The notes under the pieces: generated by a model
Databases searched by the model: none
What the model was told of the DNA's origin: nothing
What the model saw: the letters and a program-made list of their open reading frames with translations, nothing else
Part shown: one piece after another, positions 60,253 through 64,000 of the stretch
Layout: each line of letters begins with the position of its first letter
Position numbering within the stretch: position 1 is the first letter of the stretch
Position numbers and translations under genes: made by a program
Assembly (NCBI RefSeq): GCF_003627755.1
Contig: NZ_CP032697.1
Coordinates: forward strand, 124,001-188,000
DNA length: 64,000 nt
Source of the DNA: Rhizobium jaguaris
Lineage (GTDB): Bacteria; Pseudomonadota; Alphaproteobacteria; Rhizobiales; Rhizobiaceae
Reading direction: 5' to 3'

Positions 60253-60857
60253 TTGCTGCCGCCCGCCGACTTCGGCTCGCGTGAGCTTGTGACCCTAAAA
60301 TTGACTTCTAGCGCTCCGTGGTACCGGCTCTTCCAAAGCCGATATCCCAACCCTCTTGGCTACGGCTTTGGATCAAGCCGCTTCAGTGATCCCGAAGTGA
60401 CCGTGTCTCCTCCCGACCGGTTCGGCGTTGTTTATTTCGGCAGCAGCATAAAAGTCTGCTTTGCCGAAGCGATCTTGCGTGAACGCGCCGTCGGTTCAAA
60501 AGGCTCCTTCCCTATCGGTATTGCGGAGCTTCAGGAGGTTTCTTGCGCGTCGATCGAAATCAACCAACCTCTGCTGCTCGCGGACCTGCGCTCCGATGGA
60601 ATGTGCGCATGCGCATACCGACTGATGCTGCCCGTGCCGCTTCGCATGAACTTGGGAAGCAATGGTCAAGAGCACTCTGGCTCCACGACGAGAAACCGGA
60701 CGGGATCATCTACGACTCCCGCCTGAATGGTGAAACCAATACCGCCCTCTTCGATCGGGCGCTCCCTAAACTCGACGTGAAATCTGCCGGGCCGCTGCTG
60801 GATTCACGAGATGAATTGGCACAAATCCTGGACGATTTCGCACTTGAGATCGTTTGA
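60253..60857 (+). pseudogene. RES-domain toxin, frameshifted
   Basis: The first half has the RES pattern WYRLFQSRYPNPLGYGFGSS, RFSDP and FGVVYFGSSIKVCFAEAILRE, which carry the Arg, Tyr and Glu expected for NAD+-degrading RES toxins. Near 60600 the frame changes: NVRMRIPTDAARAASHELGK, WSRALWLHDEKPDGIIYDSR and TALFDRALPKL are in another frame and read to 60857. The missing ATG is replaced by TTG 60253 or a codon just upstream. As it stands the C-terminal half (with the expected Ser/Arg region) is lost, so the toxin is probably inactive. Confidence 0.68.
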
Positions 60858-60935
60858 TCCCCGACGCGTGTTATTTGCGCACTCGACTCTTGGCACATAT
60901 CGCTTTGCAGTTAATTAGGTTCTTCCTCAATTTCT

Positions 60936-61325
60936 GTGGTTAACAGAGTGTTAGTGCTGCGATTGCTATCTGCGGGGATGCGAACGGAATCGAAATGGTC
61001 ACCCGGCCCAGGGGTCAAAGTTCTGGGTATCACCCTTCAAGATGAAGAAAACTGGATTGTTTCTGCCGCTGCGAAACCTGTCGGTATCTGCCCGGATTGC
61101 GGAATGCGAAGCCGGCACCGGCACGGCTGGCACAACCGCCGCCTCCTGGACTTGCCTGTTCAGGGCCAAGTTGTGAAAATCAAGCTCGCGCTGAACCGGT
61201 GGCAGTGTAGACACCGGAAATGCGGGCGACGAACTTTCACAGACCGGTTGCCCGAGATTGCTTCACCCTACACACGACGAACTAAACGGATGGCTGAGAT
61301 TGTAGGCTTGATTGGCCACAGGATG
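60936..61325 (+). pseudogene. ISL3-family transposase, N-terminal fragment
   Basis: The N-terminal zinc-finger region of an ISL3 transposase is seen: VKVLGITLQDEENWIVSAAA, CPDCGMRSRHRHGWHNRRLL, DLPVQGQVVKIKLALNRWQC, RHRKCGRRTF. The reading frame is cut at the left end of the following ISKra4 element (61325), after KRMAEIVGLIGHRMG. The rest of the ISL3 element is not found on the other side, so a deletion accompanied or followed the insertion. Confidence 0.75.
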
Positions 61326-61394
61326 GGGAGCATGAGGATTTGTGGGGCGGGGTGGAACGGAGTATGTCGCCGTCATTGAATCCTGGCGGAGCGG

Positions 61395-62039
61395 GTGGGT
61401 GTGAAGAGGGCAAAACGGAAGGCAGCAAAGAGTAGCGGGAAGACGCCCGCTTCGGAGGATGAGGCTGTTATCCTGCAATTCCGCATATGGCTAAAGGACG
61501 TGAGCCCGATGGTGTGGCGCAGGGTTCAGGTAGTCTCGACGATGACGTTGCGCGAGTTTCATGGCGTCCTTCAGGTCGCGATGGGATGGGAAGGCATCCA
61601 CCTTTACCAATTTATCATTCACACGGCGCGGTACGGCTCGTGGGAGACGGGTGCCCGTTCTCCGGCCATGATGCTTGGCGAATTGAAGCTGCGCAAAGGC
61701 AGCCGGTTCCTGTACGAATACGACCTCAACATTCCCTGGGAGCACGAGATCCGGCTGGAGGAGCGCCAGCCCGTCAAATCGGGTGCTCACTATCCGGCAT
61801 GCACCGGAGGAGACGGCGACTGCCCGCAGGAGGATTGCGGCGGGCCGGAGGCCTGGATGTGGCGGCGGGACAACGCCTTCGGCTATGAGACGATGGACGA
61901 CCTGGAGATCACGACCGAGTTTTTGCAGGAGGTCGCCGAAACGAAATCCCTTGTTGTGCTGGACGCTCCCGACCGTGCCGAGGAACTGCGCGCCGCACTG
62001 GATAGACTGAAGGAGCGCGCAAGCTGGCATGATGGATGA
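61395..62039 (+). CDS. pRiA4b ORF-3-like passenger protein
   Basis: The 214-residue protein of the plasmid pRiA4b ORF-3 family shows ILQFRIWLKDVSPMVWRRVQV (about 26-46), LREFHGVLQVAMGWEGIHLYQF, the acidic zinc-type block CTGGDGDCPQEDCGGPEAW and a helical C-terminus. Its function is unknown; it is often carried by IS elements or as an IS1096-type TnpR-like gene. It starts with GTG. The stop overlaps the transposase start by 11 bp. Confidence 0.8.
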   Translation: MGVKRAKRKAAKSSGKTPASEDEAVILQFRIWLKDVSPMVWRRVQVVSTMTLREFHGVLQVAMGWEGIHLYQFIIHTARYGSWETGARSPAMMLGELKLRKGSRFLYEYDLNIPWEHEIRLEERQPVKSGAHYPACTGGDGDCPQEDCGGPEAWMWRRDNAFGYETMDDLEITTEFLQEVAETKSLVVLDAPDRAEELRAALDRLKERASWHDG

Positions 62040-63405
62040 TGACGGCGAGACGATCGCGACCGAAACCGTGGCCGATCTGGTGAAGGTGACGAAAGGCGCC
62101 GAGGATCTCGGACTGTCATTATCGGAGGCAAAGACCCTCCTCGCCAAATTGCAGCAGGCGATGGTGGAGACGCAGGTGGAATCGTGGCTCAGGGAAAATC
62201 GCGATCTGAATGGCGCCCGTCTACGCAGCAAGGGAAGTTATCCCGTCACCTTTCATACGCTATTCGGCGACGTGCAGCTGAAGAGCCCGCGCTATTGCCT
62301 GGCACGGATAGACGGCGCGAACGGTCCTGCAACGATCTCACCTCTACGGAAACTGATCCCCGACCACATCGCGCCCGAGCGCCTCTATCTGGAGACCCGG
62401 TGGGCGTCGCTCGTGCCCTATGCCGCCGCCGCCGAGCTATTGGCCGACGTGCTGCCGATCGATTGCGGCGCCAATGCTACGACGGTCCGCCAGCATGCAT
62501 TGCGCGCGGCCCGCCGTATCGAGCGGGAGCTGACGGAAGAAAAAGTCTCCTTCATGCAGGATGCTTGCCCACGCGACTGGATGAACCTGCCCATTCCGGA
62601 TGGCCGCATCGTCATCGGCCTCGATGGCGGATACATCCGCGACCGCAAAGACCGGAAGAGGAACTTCGAGCTGATCGTCGGCCGCTCACTGCCCGAAGAC
62701 GGTGATCCGCGCTACATCGGTTTCGTCCACGGCTACGACCGTAAACCGCAGCGGCGGATTCTCGATCATCTTAAAAAGCAGGGCGTGCAGGCCAATCAGG
62801 ATATCACTTTCATCACAGATGGTGGCGAAGAGGTCCGTTCGCTCGCCGAGATGATCGCACCAGCGAGCGAGCATGTCCTCGACTGGTTCCATATCACCAT
62901 GCGCATCACAGTCCTTCGCCAGTTCGCGCAGGGGTGCGAAAACTACCACGAGCAGGCCGGGCAGGATCTGATTGAAAGCCTACGCAGGATCAAATGGCAT
63001 CTCTGGCATGGCAACGGCTATCGTGCCCGTGACGAAATCGCCGACCTGCAATTCGATGCGGAAGGTCTCGAAACGGACTATCCCAACATGCGCAAGTTCC
63101 TGACCGCCATCGGCGAATTCCAAGTTTACATCGCCTCCAACAGTGCGAGCCTGATCAATTACGGCGAGCGCTATCGGTCCGGCGAGCGCATCTCCTCGGC
63201 TTTCGTCGAGGCCACCGTCAATGCTGTCATCTCCAAGCGGTTCGCGAAAAAGCAGCAGATGCAGTGGAGCAGGACCGGTGCGCACCTTCTGCTACAAACC
63301 CGCACGCAGACCCTTGACGGCTCCCTGCGTTCAACCTTCCTGCAATGGTATCCGGGCATGGCTAACGACAATCATGAGAAGCCCGAAATGGCCCGCGCCG
63401 CCTGA
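62029..63405 (+). CDS. ISKra4-family transposase
   Basis: The 458-residue transposase appears intact. Acidic residues of the DDE-type core lie in GRIVIGLDGGYIRDRKDRK (about 197-215), ITFITDGGEEVRSLAEMI (about 262-279) and the later helix region; HVLDWFHITMRITVLRQFAQ and INYGERYRSGERISSAFVEATVNAVISKRF are the ISKra4 signature blocks shared with the broken element at 20.2-21.5 kb. The stop lies close to the right inverted repeat. It begins with ATG ATG inside the passenger gene. Confidence 0.87.
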   Translation: MMDDDGETIATETVADLVKVTKGAEDLGLSLSEAKTLLAKLQQAMVETQVESWLRENRDLNGARLRSKGSYPVTFHTLFGDVQLKSPRYCLARIDGANGPATISPLRKLIPDHIAPERLYLETRWASLVPYAAAAELLADVLPIDCGANATTVRQHALRAARRIERELTEEKVSFMQDACPRDWMNLPIPDGRIVIGLDGGYIRDRKDRKRNFELIVGRSLPEDGDPRYIGFVHGYDRKPQRRILDHLKKQGVQANQDITFITDGGEEVRSLAEMIAPASEHVLDWFHITMRITVLRQFAQGCENYHEQAGQDLIESLRRIKWHLWHGNGYRARDEIADLQFDAEGLETDYPNMRKFLTAIGEFQVYIASNSASLINYGERYRSGERISSAFVEATVNAVISKRFAKKQQMQWSRTGAHLLLQTRTQTLDGSLRSTFLQWYPGMANDNHEKPEMARAA

Positions 63406-63491
63406 CCGCACCACAAATCCTCATGCCCCCCCTTCTCCCTCGTTTTGATTTTCTGCACTGCGCTGGAGATCGGCAAAGACAGGATCAGACC

Positions 63492-64000
63492 TTAGGGAAT
63501 AAAGGCCGTGAGACGGACCTGGAGTTCCAAATCGGGTGCACTGGTGGCCTGACTGCCCTTGGCGAGTTCCGTCAGCGCAGCTAGAACGTCTTGGTCTTGC
63601 GCGCCCGCGGCAAGGAAAAAGCGTGAGAGCACCGTGTCGAGCACGGTTGCCTCGGCTGCAGCGATGGGCACGAGAATACGAATGGTCGCTTGCTGCTCCT
63701 CCGGCGATAACGACGGATCCGCCAAAGCACGCGCAACGAACCGGGCGGCGATGAGCGGCGGGAACCCGGGGTCGGGAATATTGACCAAGGTCCCCTGTGG
63801 CAGGGGCTGCTCGGCATCCCAGCCTTGATCGATGTTCAATCGCCGAAAGTCCTCGAGCGGTCGCTGGTAGACTTCCGCAAGCTGCGTCAGCGAGGTCGCG
63901 TTCAAGAGTTTATCGGAAAGGGGAATGGTAAACTGAGGATCGCGGTCGGCGTATGTCTCACCCACCTTATGCTGAGCAGCGAAATCGGGTGCCGAAGGGT
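63492..64000 (-). CDS. LysM-like protein, partial (5' end outside window)
   Basis: The minus-strand frame is open from the window edge to a stop at 63492, giving 169 visible residues. The part FTIPLSDKLLNATSLTQLAEVYQRPLEDFRRLNIDQGW...PLPQGTLVNIPDPGFPPLIAARF resembles a LysM-type repeat (LxxLAxxYxxxxxxLxxLN, then GxxVxIP). The C-terminal part is helical and Ala-rich. A GTG at 63965 is not a convincing start because coding continues upstream. LysM domains bind peptidoglycan; the full protein cannot be judged. Confidence 0.55.
   Translation of the reverse strand, partial: PSAPDFAAQHKVGETYADRDPQFTIPLSDKLLNATSLTQLAEVYQRPLEDFRRLNIDQGWDAEQPLPQGTLVNIPDPGFPPLIAARFVARALADPSLSPEEQQATIRILVPIAAAEATVLDTVLSRFFLAAGAQDQDVLAALTELAKGSQATSAPDLELQVRLTAFIP

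Larger units (their letters stand above)
61325..63431 (+). mobile_element. ISKra4-family insertion sequence with passenger gene
   Basis: Terminal inverted repeats are nearly perfect. The left end has GCATGAGGATTTGTGG at 61330-61345 after GGGGA; the right end read on the minus strand has the same 16 bases after five G (63431 leftward). Length is about 2.1 kb. It carries a pRiA4b ORF-3-type gene and an intact transposase whose frames overlap, so it may still be mobile. No target duplication was recognised. Confidence 0.8.

Noticed and set aside
1..64000. CRISPR arrays, tRNA or rRNA genes
   Set aside because: No regularly spaced repeats and no tRNA- or rRNA-like segments were found by eye on either strand.

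Overview
The window looks like part of a plasmid, or plasmid-derived accessory region, from an alphaproteobacterium of the Rhizobium/Agrobacterium/Ensifer type. The evidence is a complete VirB/VirD4 type IV secretion operon, a stand-alone repC with its antisense-RNA signature, rhizobial codon use, and many fragmented insertion sequences between cargo islands. No rRNA, tRNA or CRISPR array was seen.

Layout. 1-14.5 kb: a virB1-B2-B3-B4-B5-B5'-B7-B6-B8-B9-B10-B11-virD4 operon with mostly overlapping start and stop codons; no relaxase is visible. 14.6-16.2 kb: repC, preceded by a perfect 11-bp hairpin plus U-run on the minus strand and a TTGACA promoter, the usual layout of a RepABC-type countertranscript RNA; repA and repB are absent. 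16.2-23.6 kb: decayed DNA with an IS66 remnant, a frameshifted ISKra4-type element, an IS1182-type fragment, a truncated deoR, two related small genes and a broken GNAT gene. 23.6-32.2 kb: a minus-strand operon (maleate-isomerase-like protein, single-module A-Ox-T-TE synthetase of the indigoidine type, PptA-like tautomerase, CynX-like MFS transporter), divergent from a tetR and a reductase gene. Three copies of a 22-bp operator-like sequence tie these promoters together.

32.8-40.7 kb: the most interesting locus. Two short genes, one starting with TTG, encode 56- and 55-residue peptides ending in Cys/Ser/Thr-rich tails (CCCTSSTS and CSTTSTCSS). They are followed by an E1-like/ocin-ThiF partner protein, three different YcaO proteins, a methyltransferase-like protein, a SagB-type dehydrogenase and an HExxH protease-like protein. 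This is a probable azol(in)e-forming RiPP (TOMM) cluster with two precursors and three YcaO enzymes, and I do not recognise it as a described system.

41.4-50.8 kb: a scarred CYTH/oxidoreductase fusion, then a minus-strand operon of two flavin-dependent oxidoreductases flanking a branched-chain-amino-acid-type ABC importer (LLM monooxygenase, livG, livH, livM, livK-like, livF, SfnB/DszC-like), followed upstream by an SsuA-like fragment. 50.8-59 kb: a decayed dnaE2, small unknown genes, an exported protein, a frameshifted VOC gene, an NADP-dependent oxidoreductase, an FAD/NAD(P) protein, SDR and ChaC remnants, and a DUF938 methyltransferase. 59.5-64 kb: an Xre/MbcA-like antitoxin with a frameshifted RES toxin, an ISL3 fragment cut by an intact ISKra4 element carrying a pRiA4b ORF-3-type passenger, and a LysM-like gene running off the end.
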